Shown one piece after another: positions 14,666 through 23,510 of a stretch of 34,435 nt of DNA (positions within the stretch are counted from its first letter, which is position 1; each line of letters starts with the position of its first letter). The position numbers were made by a program, and so were the translations under genes. The notes under the pieces were generated by a model that was given only the letters and a program-made list of their open reading frames with translations, made no database searches and had not been told where the DNA came from. The stretch lies in the NCBI GenBank assembly GCA_902542505.1, contig CACBUI010000006.1, forward strand, positions 1 to 34,435. The letters are read 5' to 3'. This DNA comes from an uncultured Alphaproteobacteria bacterium. GTDB taxonomy: Bacteria; Pseudomonadota; Alphaproteobacteria; HIMB59.

Positions 14666-15497
14666 TTGTTCTATATCCTTCCTTTGTCCAAATAATTGGA
14701 AAAAAACTTTCATCTAACTCATCTGTTTCTAATTTTTTATATTTTTTGTAAATTCTCGCTGTACCTCCTGTGTTTGTAGGATGGAACTTTGAGTCAGAAG
14801 GAACGCAATGAGCAACTATTGCTCTTCTATTACTGTTTGTATTATTAATACCTGACCCATGCCAAGTGTATCCATGATGAAATGCTACTCCACCTGCTGG
14901 AACTTCAACATATTGAATTTGAATTTCTTTATTTAATTTTGAAGCATATTCATTTAACTCTTTTTTATAATCTCTAGGAGAATGAAACTGTCCTTTAGGA
15001 GGACTTAATCCCCAAAGGTGTGATCCTTTTACATATTCAAGTGTCCCTTTTTCTTTATCGACATTATCGATGGGCATCCAACATGTCATCATAGTTTGTG
15101 GAACAATCCAATCATCGTATGCAGCATCTTGATGATAAGCTAAAGTTTTACCTCCAGGTGGTTTCCATAAAACATTGTCTTGTAAAAGTCTTGATCCGCT
15201 CCAACCCATTAGTTCAGCACAAGCTTTTCCTAAAAATTCATTGCAGACTATTTCCTTTATCGAATTATCTGATTTCCATGCATTACAAATTTGTCTAGTA
15301 ACATCTTTGGGTCCACTTTCAAACTTCCAATTCCACTCGTCAGGTTCAATACCTGTTTCAAAGTTTCCATTAAATAAATTATGAAACCTCTCATATAATC
15401 GCTCAAAATGGGTCGTATTAAGAAAACTCTCAATAATCAAAAAACCATTTTTTTGAAAATCTTTTTTTTGATCCTCATTTAAAGAAATTTCTATCAT
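14658..15497 (-). CDS. Phytanoyl-CoA dioxygenase (PhyH) family Fe(II)/2OG oxygenase
   Basis: AYHQDAAYDDW…MTCWMPIDNVDKEKGTLEYVKGSH…VAFHHGYTWHGSGINNTNSNRRAIVAHC. Confidence 0.9.
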   Translation of the reverse strand: MIEISLNEDQKKDFQKNGFLIIESFLNTTHFERLYERFHNLFNGNFETGIEPDEWNWKFESGPKDVTRQICNAWKSDNSIKEIVCNEFLGKACAELMGWSGSRLLQDNVLWKPPGGKTLAYHQDAAYDDWIVPQTMMTCWMPIDNVDKEKGTLEYVKGSHLWGLSPPKGQFHSPRDYKKELNEYASKLNKEIQIQYVEVPAGGVAFHHGYTWHGSGINNTNSNRRAIVAHCVPSDSKFHPTNTGGTARIYKKYKKLETDELDESFFPIIWTKEGYRTNV

Positions 15498-15586
15498 TAT
15501 AAAAATTTTATTATCCTTTATGAAATATATTTTAGATTATCATTTAAATAAATTGACATTTTTAGTAGATTTCTGATAATCCAATA

Positions 15587-15751
15587 ATGTCAAAAAAACT
15601 AATACTAATAATACTTTCTTCATTTTTTTTAATCAGTAGTTGCGCAACTGTGAGCGAAAAAGCTAATGACGCTTACGATACTGTAGCGGGTGCCGTATCT
15701 AAAGGTTACAACAAAGTTAAAGATACAGTAACCGGCGGCGACGACGATTAA
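15587..15751 (+). CDS. 54-aa small lipoprotein, absent from the supplied ORF track
   Basis: Read from sequence: MSKKLILIILSSFFLISSCATVSEKANDAYDTVAGAVSKGYNKVKDTVTGGDDD*. Lipobox-like ISSC. Confidence 0.75.
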   Translation: MSKKLILIILSSFFLISSCATVSEKANDAYDTVAGAVSKGYNKVKDTVTGGDDD

Positions 15752-15804
15752 GTTTAGCGCTTTACAAGGCGTGTCCTTTGCTGAGTTCAAATTAATTTAA
15801 TTTA

Positions 15805-16530
15805 ATGAAATTTATATCTCTCCAACATATTTCAATTGAGGATCCGGGGACGTTTAAAGATTTTCTTATAGAAGATGGTCATAGTATAACAACTATCCAA
15901 TTGGATGAGGGTGATAGTATTCCAAATAATTTAGATGAATTTGACGCTATGCTTTGTATGGGTGGTCCTATGGATACATTTATGGAAGATCAATATCCAT
16001 GGTTAGTTGCTGAAAAAAAAGCAATAGGTGAATATGTTTTAAACCTTAAGAAACCTTTTTTAGGGTTTTGCTTAGGATGTCAGCTTTTAGGTGAGGTATT
16101 GGGAGGAAAGGTAGTTGAGTCCAAACCGCCTGAAATTGGAGTATTGGATATTAACATTGAAGAAATTGCAAAAGCAGATCATATTTTTGATTTTCTTCCG
16201 AATAAAATAAAAGCATTGCAATGGCATTCTTATGAAGTGGTAGGTTTGGAGACTAACTCTAAAGTGAGAGTTATAGGCACTTCACCCTCAACACAATATC
16301 AAATATTTGGTTATGATAAATATGCCTATGGAATTCAATTTCATTTAGAAATTCGAAAAACTACTGTTGATGATTGGGCTCAAGTTCCTGAATATAAAAA
16401 TGCTCTCGAAAAATCTCTTGGAGCCGATGCCTTACCTCAAATGAAAGATATGGTAGCTAAAGAAATTGATACTATGGTGATGCAGTGCAACCAAATGTAT
16501 AAAAACTTCGTTAAAATAATTAATAATTAG
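15805..16530 (+). CDS. Type 1 glutamine amidotransferase (GMP synthase-like GATase)
   Basis: MLCMGGPMDTF, GFCLGCQLLGEVLGG nucleophile elbow, YGIQFHLE. Confidence 0.88.
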   Translation: MKFISLQHISIEDPGTFKDFLIEDGHSITTIQLDEGDSIPNNLDEFDAMLCMGGPMDTFMEDQYPWLVAEKKAIGEYVLNLKKPFLGFCLGCQLLGEVLGGKVVESKPPEIGVLDINIEEIAKADHIFDFLPNKIKALQWHSYEVVGLETNSKVRVIGTSPSTQYQIFGYDKYAYGIQFHLEIRKTTVDDWAQVPEYKNALEKSLGADALPQMKDMVAKEIDTMVMQCNQMYKNFVKIINN

Positions 16531-16551
16531 TTTTTTATTAACTTAATTTAG

Positions 16552-17589
16552 ATGCACAGAAGAGATTTTATAAAAAAGGTTATACTTTTCTCACTATCCT
16601 TTGTAATTCTAAAGACAAAAATAATGGCAAACAATCTCTTTAAACCTTTCAATCTAGTAGATGGGGTCTTTGCCAATAACTACGTTTCACATAAAAGTAG
16701 TTTCAAAGATTTTTGGAAATGGAGGAGGGAGTCAAGTAAACCGGAACCGATTGCATTTCCTATGTTTGAAAATGACCCTGAATACTTAAAATCTAATAAA
16801 TCTGAAAATACAATTACTTGGATTGGACATTCAACTTTCTTACTACAAATTGATGGTATTAATATATTAACTGACCCCCATTTTACAAAAAGAGCATCAC
16901 CTCTGAGTTTTATGGGACCTTCAAGAACGACACCTCCTGGATTAAAAATAGAGGAATTACCATTTATTGACTTTGTTTTAATTTCTCATAATCACTATGA
17001 TCATCTTGACTCAAAGACTATTCAACTTTTATTAAAAAAACAAAATGTAAATCAACCAAGATTTTTTGTGCCACTTAAATTAAAAGAAATTATATCAAAA
17101 TTAGGCGCAAGAAATGTTATGGAACATGAATGGTGGCAAATGACTCAGTTCAAAAACTTAGAAATTCATTCTGTCCCAGTACAACATTGGAGTAAGAGAA
17201 CATTTAACGATACAAATAAAACACTTTGGTGTGGTTGGGTTGTTAAAGCAAATAATTTTAAGTTTTTTTTTGTTGGCGATACCGGATATTCAAAGGATTT
17301 TAAGGATATTCAAAAAAAATTTGGATCGTTTGACTTATCAACAATACCCATTGGAGCATATGCCCCAAGGTGGTTTATGAAAGACTCGCATTGTAATGTT
17401 GAAGAGGCAATTCAAATTCACAAAGATGTTAAATCTAAAAAATCTATAGCTATGCATTGGGGAACATTTCAATTAACAGATGAGCCTATGGATGAGCCTA
17501 TAAAATTACTACAAGAACTAACTAAGCAGTTAAAGATAAGCAAAGATGAGTTTTCTTTTATGACTCACGGTCAAACAAAGAAAATTTAG
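16552..17589 (+). CDS. Metallo-beta-lactamase-fold hydrolase (NAPE-PLD/UlaG-like) with a Tat-type signal
   Basis: N-terminal MHRRDFIKK; TWIGHSTFLLQIDGINILTDPHF, ISHNHYDHLD, VGDTGYS, AMHWGTFQL. Confidence 0.88.
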   Translation: MHRRDFIKKVILFSLSFVILKTKIMANNLFKPFNLVDGVFANNYVSHKSSFKDFWKWRRESSKPEPIAFPMFENDPEYLKSNKSENTITWIGHSTFLLQIDGINILTDPHFTKRASPLSFMGPSRTTPPGLKIEELPFIDFVLISHNHYDHLDSKTIQLLLKKQNVNQPRFFVPLKLKEIISKLGARNVMEHEWWQMTQFKNLEIHSVPVQHWSKRTFNDTNKTLWCGWVVKANNFKFFFVGDTGYSKDFKDIQKKFGSFDLSTIPIGAYAPRWFMKDSHCNVEEAIQIHKDVKSKKSIAMHWGTFQLTDEPMDEPIKLLQELTKQLKISKDEFSFMTHGQTKKI

Positions 17590-17762
17590 GTAAAATAATT
17601 ATAGGCCTGATAAGACAGAGTTATTACAATTACTATTAATGCCCATATACTTAAATTACTCAAAAACTGTTTAAGGGAAGAGTTTGTATCCAAAAAATGA
17701 GGTCCCACTAAAATCAGTAGACATACAAAATAAATAATAGGCATTATGATTTCTGCTGACAT
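17586..17762 (-). CDS. 58-aa two-TM membrane protein, translationally coupled to the ion channel, absent from the ORF track
   Basis: Read from sequence: MSAEIIMPIIYFVCLLILVGPHFLDTNSSLKQFLSNLSIWALIVIVITLSYQAYNYFT*. Its ATG overlaps the channel stop (TAATG). Confidence 0.65.
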   Translation of the reverse strand: MSAEIIMPIIYFVCLLILVGPHFLDTNSSLKQFLSNLSIWALIVIVITLSYQAYNYFT

Positions 17763-18544
17763 TATTGATCTTTTTTTAGTTTATCTAAACTAATCTCCTC
17801 AGAAAATTGTTCATTTAACTTTTCAGCATTATTTCTAGTTTTTATCATATCATCTTTTTTTTCGTTCTGATTTACAACTACATCAACCAAAATTGCTATC
17901 AGAAGATTTAACATAGTAATGGCACAAACAATTATAAAACTAAAAAAATAAATCCATGCCCACCAATAAATTTCTTGAAGAGGCAACATTACCTGCTCCC
18001 AAGAAGATAATGTTAAAACTTGAAATAAAGTAATCATTGAAACCCCCACATCAGACCATCTCTCGGGTATGTTATTTGAAAAGACTATTGCTCCAATAGT
18101 TGCATAAATATAGAGAATTATGAAAAGCAATAAACTTACATAAAAAACTCTTTTTAACGATCCAATCAAAGACTCAATGATTAATTTTAACTCAGGAATA
18201 ATAGATATAACTCTCAAAACTCTAAATACTCTTAATAATCTCAAAAGAAGAAAACTGGAGTTGTTAGGTATTGGTATTAACGAGACCAAAACAATAAAAG
18301 TGTCAAAAATATTCCAACCATTTTTAAAAAAATTTGATTTTTTTGGCTCTCCTATAAAACGAATTGAAATTTCTATTACAAAAAAAATAGTTATTAAATA
18401 GTCTAAATATTTAATGAGCTCTCTTGAGAACTCTTCTAAATTGTAAGTATTTAAACCGATAGTAAATGCATTAAATATAATGATAAATAAAACTGAGTAT
18501 TGAAATAACTTGCTTTCTCGTATTTTAAAAAAGGTTTGTTTCAT
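17762..18544 (-). CDS. Single-domain 6-TM voltage-gated cation channel, BacNav-like ion transport protein
   Basis: S4-like LLLRLLRVFRVLRVISIIPEL; pore TLFQVLTLSSWEQVMLPL; S6 TMLNLLIAILVDVVV. Confidence 0.9.
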   Translation of the reverse strand: MKQTFFKIRESKLFQYSVLFIIIFNAFTIGLNTYNLEEFSRELIKYLDYLITIFFVIEISIRFIGEPKKSNFFKNGWNIFDTFIVLVSLIPIPNNSSFLLLRLLRVFRVLRVISIIPELKLIIESLIGSLKRVFYVSLLLFIILYIYATIGAIVFSNNIPERWSDVGVSMITLFQVLTLSSWEQVMLPLQEIYWWAWIYFFSFIIVCAITMLNLLIAILVDVVVNQNEKKDDMIKTRNNAEKLNEQFSEEISLDKLKKDQ

Positions 18545-19447
18545 TTATTTCAAAAAGTTTATAGGTAATTTAACAACAGAATGATTGTGAAATTTTATAT
18601 CATTTTTATCATACATAAATAATTCGTATTTTTCGATTGTTTGAGAAGTTAAATTATTACATTTAGGTTTATCTAGTAACTTTTCACATTTTGACTCTGC
18701 ATTTACACCATCAAAATAAACGATACGCTGTGGAATTATTTCAGTATTAAATGCTTTTTTATAACGTGATATGGCAGAGGCGTACAGTCCATATCTAAGA
18801 TTTAGTTCCTCACCCTTAGATGTATTGCTAGTTCCTTTAAAATCTATTTTTAAAATCCCATCAATCCATATCTTCATGAAACCTTTATCCTCATCTGGAT
18901 GCCAATTTGTGTTAAAAATTATTTCTGTCCATTGGCCTAAAAGTACATCATTGCTTTTTAAAATTATGTGGGAGTCCTCAAAAGAGTCTTTATTCCTGTT
19001 AAAAGTTAATCCTGCATGAGTGTGTTGAAACATGACTAAAACTTTAGATGGGTTATGTCTTTTCCATTGGATTAACGACATTTTTGCAGGGGCAATAGAA
19101 TTGTAATCTTTTGGAAGAAAAATATTAAACTTATACCACTTCTCTTTTTTCCACTTTTCGTGGCTGTAATATATTTCAGACCTCTCTCTATCTGTATCAC
19201 AGTCACTTGATTTAGGTTCTTCTCCGCACTCTCCATTATTAACTTCAAACTTTATAGATTTATCTCCAATAATTGAATTGCCGCTAACTGATATAGGATT
19301 TTTTGCATTTGGAGAGATTAATGGATGAAGTTCTTCAGGGATTATTTCTCCAAAACCATCTTGTTTTAAAGCTTTTTTAATTTCACTAAAACTTGAGGCA
19401 AGCACTAAACTTGGCAAAAATATAAATAAAGTTAAGAATGTTTTCAT
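18545..19447 (-). CDS. Secreted polysaccharide lyase-like protein (PF14099-type jelly roll)
   Basis: Signal peptide MKTFLTLFIFLPSLVLAS; DRERSEIYY, WYKFNIFLPKDY, MSLIQWKRH, WTEIIFNTNWHPDEDKGFMKIWIDG, LRYGLYASAISRYK. Confidence 0.7.
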   Translation of the reverse strand: MKTFLTLFIFLPSLVLASSFSEIKKALKQDGFGEIIPEELHPLISPNAKNPISVSGNSIIGDKSIKFEVNNGECGEEPKSSDCDTDRERSEIYYSHEKWKKEKWYKFNIFLPKDYNSIAPAKMSLIQWKRHNPSKVLVMFQHTHAGLTFNRNKDSFEDSHIILKSNDVLLGQWTEIIFNTNWHPDEDKGFMKIWIDGILKIDFKGTSNTSKGEELNLRYGLYASAISRYKKAFNTEIIPQRIVYFDGVNAESKCEKLLDKPKCNNLTSQTIEKYELFMYDKNDIKFHNHSVVKLPINFLK

Positions 19448-19527
19448 AGTTTTGCCCGTATTGAGTCCCTAACGAACATTGTATTAAATTTTATTATTAA
19501 TAAAAAGAGTATATAAATCAAGCTATT

Positions 19528-19602
19528 GGTTCTGTGGTGAAACGGATATCACACTTGACTACGGATCAAGAATTCAGGGTTCGAATCCTTGCAGAACCGC
19601 CA
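19528..19602 (+). tRNA. tRNA-Arg(ACG), CCA encoded
   Basis: Acceptor GGTTCTG/CAGAACC, anticodon arm CTTGA-CTACGGA-TCAAG (ACG at 19561-19563), T-loop TTCGAAT, discriminator G, CCA. Confidence 0.95.
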
Positions 19603-19604
19603 TT

Positions 19605-20435
19605 TTAAATTTTTAAATTATCAATGAGTCTAATTTTGCCTTTATAGATTGCATAAAAAAGTCTCGACTCAGAAACTTTACCATTGAAACTTAGGTCCTC
19701 ATTATTTCTAAATTCGAAGTAATCAAATTCTTCAATATCTTGTTCAACAATAAAATCTTTAGCTTTTTGGTTTGCAGTATTAATATCAAATGATTTTTCT
19801 AAAGTTTTTAGAAAATTTTCTACTTTTTGATGAAAACTTACAAAATCTTGTATTTGTTTTTTACTTAATTTTTCATTTCTCGATGAATAGGCAATACCTT
19901 CTTCATTTCTTTTTGTAGGTACAGATTTTATCTCTAAAAATTTAAAATTTTCTTGAATAAATTTTTCAATTATCTTAAGTTGCTGAAAATCTTTTTCACC
20001 AAAATAAACCTTGTTACTTTTTACAATTGAAAAAAATTTATTTAGTACAGTGATTACACCATCAAAGTGTCCTTTTCTGTATTTATCACAAAGAATATTA
20101 TTATAGTTAGTATTTTTTAAAATAGTTTCATCTTTGTTGTAAATTTCTTCTGCTGATGGTTCAAATAATATATCTACTTCGTTGTCAGAGCAAAAATCGT
20201 AGTCAAGGCCTTTATTCCTAGGATAAGAGTTAAAATCTTCTTTACTGTTAAATTGTTTTTCATTTACAAAAATACTTACAATAGTTTTGTGATTATCATT
20301 TTTTGATTTTTTTATCAGTTCTCCATGTCCCTTATGAAGGGCGCCCATAGTAGGGATAAAACCAATTGAGTATTTTCGATTTTGATAAGCAGTCAAATAT
20401 AACTGTAAATTAGAAATGTCTTTAATTATCAACAT
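19605..20435 (-). CDS. panC: Pantothenate synthetase
   Basis: IGFIPTMGALHKGHGELIKKSK, SIFVNEKQFN, YFGEKDFQQL, SSRNEKLS. Confidence 0.95.
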   Translation of the reverse strand: MLIIKDISNLQLYLTAYQNRKYSIGFIPTMGALHKGHGELIKKSKNDNHKTIVSIFVNEKQFNSKEDFNSYPRNKGLDYDFCSDNEVDILFEPSAEEIYNKDETILKNTNYNNILCDKYRKGHFDGVITVLNKFFSIVKSNKVYFGEKDFQQLKIIEKFIQENFKFLEIKSVPTKRNEEGIAYSSRNEKLSKKQIQDFVSFHQKVENFLKTLEKSFDINTANQKAKDFIVEQDIEEFDYFEFRNNEDLSFNGKVSESRLFYAIYKGKIRLIDNLKI

Positions 20436-20451
20436 AATTTGTTTTTATTTA

Positions 20452-20480
20452 TTGACTTCATATCAATAATTGTTAAATGT
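20452..20480 (+). promoter_or_regulatory. Possible sigma70-type promoter for rpmH-rnpA; -35 is good, -10 is weak
   Basis: TTGACT at 20452-20457; weak -10 around 20474-20480 (TTAAATG region); upstream of rpmH. Confidence 0.3.
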
Positions 20481-20508
20481 AGGAACCAATTTTTTAGGTG
20501 TATTAGCA

Positions 20509-20643
20509 ATGAAAAGAACATATCAACCAAGTCAATTAGTCAGAAAAAGAAGGCATGGATTTCGTTCTAGAATGTCAACTGTTGGTGGTCGTAAAGTCAT
20601 TAATGCTAGAAGAGCTAAAGGTCGATCTAGACTATCTGCTTAA
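20509..20643 (+). CDS. rpmH: 50S ribosomal protein L34, absent from the ORF track
   Basis: [44 protein letters not shown]. Confidence 0.98.
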   Translation: MKRTYQPSQLVRKRRHGFRSRMSTVGGRKVINARRAKGRSRLSA

Positions 20644-20646
20644 TTT

Positions 20647-20976
20647 TTGAGACTTCCTACACTAAAAAAATCATCCCAATTTTCTCAAATAAGAAATAAA
20701 GGGAACTACTTTAAAAGTTCAAGTTTTAATGGCTATATTCTTCATGACGCAGATTTAGAAACTTTTCTGGTTGGTATTATAGCTAGTAAAAAGCTTGGTA
20801 ATGCTGTGGAAAGAAATAGGGCTAAAAGAAGAGCTAGAGAGGCAATTCGCACGTGCAGTCTTATAAATACATTAAATCATGTCAAATTTGTAATAATACT
20901 CAAAAAAACAGTTTTGAAAGTACCTTTTATTGATTTAAAACAAGATATTGAAAAATTCTTATCTCATGAAAAATAA
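20647..20976 (+). CDS. rnpA: Ribonuclease P protein component, TTG start
   Basis: VGIIASKKLGNAVERNRAKRRAREAIR RNR motif; directly after rpmH. Confidence 0.95.
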   Translation: MRLPTLKKSSQFSQIRNKGNYFKSSSFNGYILHDADLETFLVGIIASKKLGNAVERNRAKRRAREAIRTCSLINTLNHVKFVIILKKTVLKVPFIDLKQDIEKFLSHEK

Positions 20977-21202
20977 TATCAAAAAGTTTTGGAAAATAAC
21001 TTTTATTGCACCGATTAAATTCTACCAATTGTTTATTTCACCTATGTTACCAAAAACTTGTAGACATCTTCCAACATGCTCTGACTATACAATTGAAGCT
21101 ATAAATGAATTTGGTGTTTTGAAAGGAATAACAATGGGAATGGTTAGAATTCTTAAATGTAACCCTTTAGGATCATCTGGTTACGACCCAATAAAAAAAT
21201 AA
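20966..21202 (+). CDS. yidD: Membrane protein insertion efficiency factor YidD; ATG at 20966 preferred over TTG at 20948
   Basis: FYQLFISPMLPKTCRHLPTCSDYTIEAI…LKCNPLGSSGYDP; between rnpA and yidC. Confidence 0.93.
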   Translation: MKNNIKKFWKITFIAPIKFYQLFISPMLPKTCRHLPTCSDYTIEAINEFGVLKGITMGMVRILKCNPLGSSGYDPIKK

Positions 21203-21203
21203 T

Positions 21204-22892
21204 ATGGAAAATCAAAAGAACTTATTCTTAGCTATAATTATTTCAATGGCAATCATTTTTGGTTTTCAGCTACTGGTACCTCAACCAGAGAGAACGCCAA
21301 TGACTGAAGAACAAACAAATGACGAGAGTCTTATTGATCTTAGTATTCAAAAATCCTCGTCTACTGTTTTAGCTGATAGAGGGGAATTAATAAATCAGAC
21401 AGGAAGAGTGAACTTTGATAACTCTAAAATTAAAGGCTCAATTAATTTAAATGGAGCAGTAATTGATGATCTAATCCTAGAAGAATTCAGGGAAACTTTA
21501 GATCCAACATCTGACTTAATTGAATTTTTGAATCCTTTAGGATCTGATAATGCCTATTATTTAGATACGGGTTGGGTAAGCTCTGACAGCACAATTGAGT
21601 TACCTAATAGTTCTAGTATTTGGATTGCTGATAAAAAGACTATTGGCATTAATGAGCCTGTAAAACTGACTTGGACTAGTGATCAGAATATTACTTTTGA
21701 AAAGATTATAACTCTTGATGAAAACTATTTATTTAGTGTTGATCAAAGAGTTATTAATAATTCAGGTCTTTCATTTGACCTTTACCCCTATGGTTTATCC
21801 AAAAGACAAGGAATTCCAGAAATGCAAAATTTCTTCATCCTTCATGAGGGTCCCCTGTCAATAACTGATGGAGTGTTGGAGGAATATGATTATGACGATT
21901 TAAAAGATGATAAAAAAATTAAACATTCTTCTGTTGGAGGGTGGATTGGGATGACAGATAAGTATTGGCAGACTGCTATAATCCCTAACCAAAACGAACC
22001 TGTTCAGCAAACATACAGTTACAGCTTTGTTGACAATATAGATAATTTTCAAACTGATATTGTCGGGGAAAGAATAGCTGTTTCAAATAATGCGAGTATC
22101 TCCCATAATTTTAAAATTTTTGCAGGGCCAAAAATTGTAAATATTATCGACAAATATATGGAAGAATACGGGTTTGACGGTTTTGATCGTTCAGTGGACT
22201 TTGGTTGGTTTTATTTTTTAACAAAACCTATTTTTAACGTTTTAGAATTTATATACGGGTACGTAGGAAACTTTGGTTGGTCAATAATTTTATTCACAGT
22301 TTTAATGAGGATTTGTTTTTTCCCACTTGCTCAACAATCTTTTAAATCAATGGCAAAAATGAAAAAACTAGCTCCTGAGATGCAGAGACTTAAAGAACAA
22401 TATGGTGACGATAGAGCTGGAATGCAAAAAGAAATGATGGCTTTATATAAAAGAGAAAAGGCAAATCCTATAGCTGGTTGTTTACCAATACTTTTACAAA
22501 TACCAGTATTCTTTGCCTTGTATAAAGTTTTATTTGTAACTATTGAGATGAGACATGCACCTTTTATAGGATGGGTACACGATCTTTCTGCACCTGATCC
22601 CTTAGGGGCTCTAACTCTTTTTGGTTTTGTGGAATGGAACGTTCCAGGTATTTTGCAAATTCTAAATGTTGGAATTTGGCCAATCTTAATGGGTATTTCG
22701 ATGTATATTCAATTTAAATTGAACCCAGCTCCAGTAGATAAGATGCAGGCCAAAATTTTTGGTTTATTGCCAATAGTATTTACTTTCATTTTAGGTGGCT
22801 TCGCAGCAGGGCTAGTTATTTATTGGACAACTAACAATGTTTTATCAATGGCTCAACAATACATCATACAAAGAAAAATTATGAAGAGTTAA
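21204..22892 (+). CDS. yidC: Membrane protein insertase YidC
   Basis: N-terminal TM plus long periplasmic domain; GYVGNFGWSIILFTVLMRICFFPLAQQSFKSMAKMKKLAPEMQRLKEQY. Confidence 0.98.
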   Translation: MENQKNLFLAIIISMAIIFGFQLLVPQPERTPMTEEQTNDESLIDLSIQKSSSTVLADRGELINQTGRVNFDNSKIKGSINLNGAVIDDLILEEFRETLDPTSDLIEFLNPLGSDNAYYLDTGWVSSDSTIELPNSSSIWIADKKTIGINEPVKLTWTSDQNITFEKIITLDENYLFSVDQRVINNSGLSFDLYPYGLSKRQGIPEMQNFFILHEGPLSITDGVLEEYDYDDLKDDKKIKHSSVGGWIGMTDKYWQTAIIPNQNEPVQQTYSYSFVDNIDNFQTDIVGERIAVSNNASISHNFKIFAGPKIVNIIDKYMEEYGFDGFDRSVDFGWFYFLTKPIFNVLEFIYGYVGNFGWSIILFTVLMRICFFPLAQQSFKSMAKMKKLAPEMQRLKEQYGDDRAGMQKEMMALYKREKANPIAGCLPILLQIPVFFALYKVLFVTIEMRHAPFIGWVHDLSAPDPLGALTLFGFVEWNVPGILQILNVGIWPILMGISMYIQFKLNPAPVDKMQAKIFGLLPIVFTFILGGFAAGLVIYWTTNNVLSMAQQYIIQRKIMKS

Positions 22893-23467
22893 TGAGCTTT
22901 GTCTCAAATTATTTCAAAAAACAAACTAAGTTTTTACTAAGCGCTACACAACCTCGTCAATATCCTAATGTAAGTTTTCCTGAAATAGCTTTCATAGGTA
23001 GGTCAAATGTTGGTAAATCTAGTTTAATCAATGCAGTTTTTATGAAAAAACTGGCACATATTTCAAATACCCCCGGTAAAACAAGACAAATTAATTTTTT
23101 TAATCACGGGGACTCAATGATGGTTGTTGATCTTCCTGGGTATGGATTTGCAAAAATATCTCAAAAGGAGGCATTTCAGATATCAGATCTTGTCTCTCAA
23201 TATTTAACATCACGTGAAAATTTAAAGAAAATATTTGTATTAATTGATAATTCATTGGGGCCAAAAAAAATAGACATAGAGATGATTGACTCGATGAAAC
23301 AAATAAAACAAAAAATTATTATTTGCTATACAAAAAGTGACAAAAAAATAAAAGAAAAGTCGGCTTTTTTAGACAATTTAAATACTGAATTTGAAAACTT
23401 CATTGTAAGTTCAAAAACAAACGAAAACATATTTGAAATTCAAAAAAAAATTTTTGAATTTTTATAA
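22892..23467 (+). CDS. engB: Ribosome biogenesis GTPase YihA/YsxC (EngB)
   Basis: FPEIAFIGRSNVGKSSLINAV, NTPGKTRQINFF, VDLPGYGFAKIS, TKSDK. Confidence 0.95.
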   Translation: MSFVSNYFKKQTKFLLSATQPRQYPNVSFPEIAFIGRSNVGKSSLINAVFMKKLAHISNTPGKTRQINFFNHGDSMMVVDLPGYGFAKISQKEAFQISDLVSQYLTSRENLKKIFVLIDNSLGPKKIDIEMIDSMKQIKQKIIICYTKSDKKIKEKSAFLDNLNTEFENFIVSSKTNENIFEIQKKIFEFL

Positions 23468-23510
23468 ATCTTCTTGGCTTTTATATAATAAACATTAGTT
23501 TAACACGCTT

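Noticed and set aside
15098-15384. Two overlapping + strand ORFs opposite PhyH
   Set aside because: Shadow frames of the conserved dioxygenase; no domain or ribosome-binding support.
16514-16540. TTAATAA…TTATTAA inverted repeat after the GATase gene as a terminator
   Set aside because: Pure A/T stem in AT-rich DNA; expected by chance and weakly stable.
18771-19019. 82-aa ORF opposite the polysaccharide lyase
   Set aside because: Antisense shadow with no domain.
13551-19602. Accessory stretch next to tRNA-Arg as an integrated genomic island
   Set aside because: Integrases using the tRNA 3' end would place the insert on the panC side, not upstream. I found no repeat of the tRNA 3' end, and the nearby tyrosine recombinase looks like housekeeping XerC beside priA.
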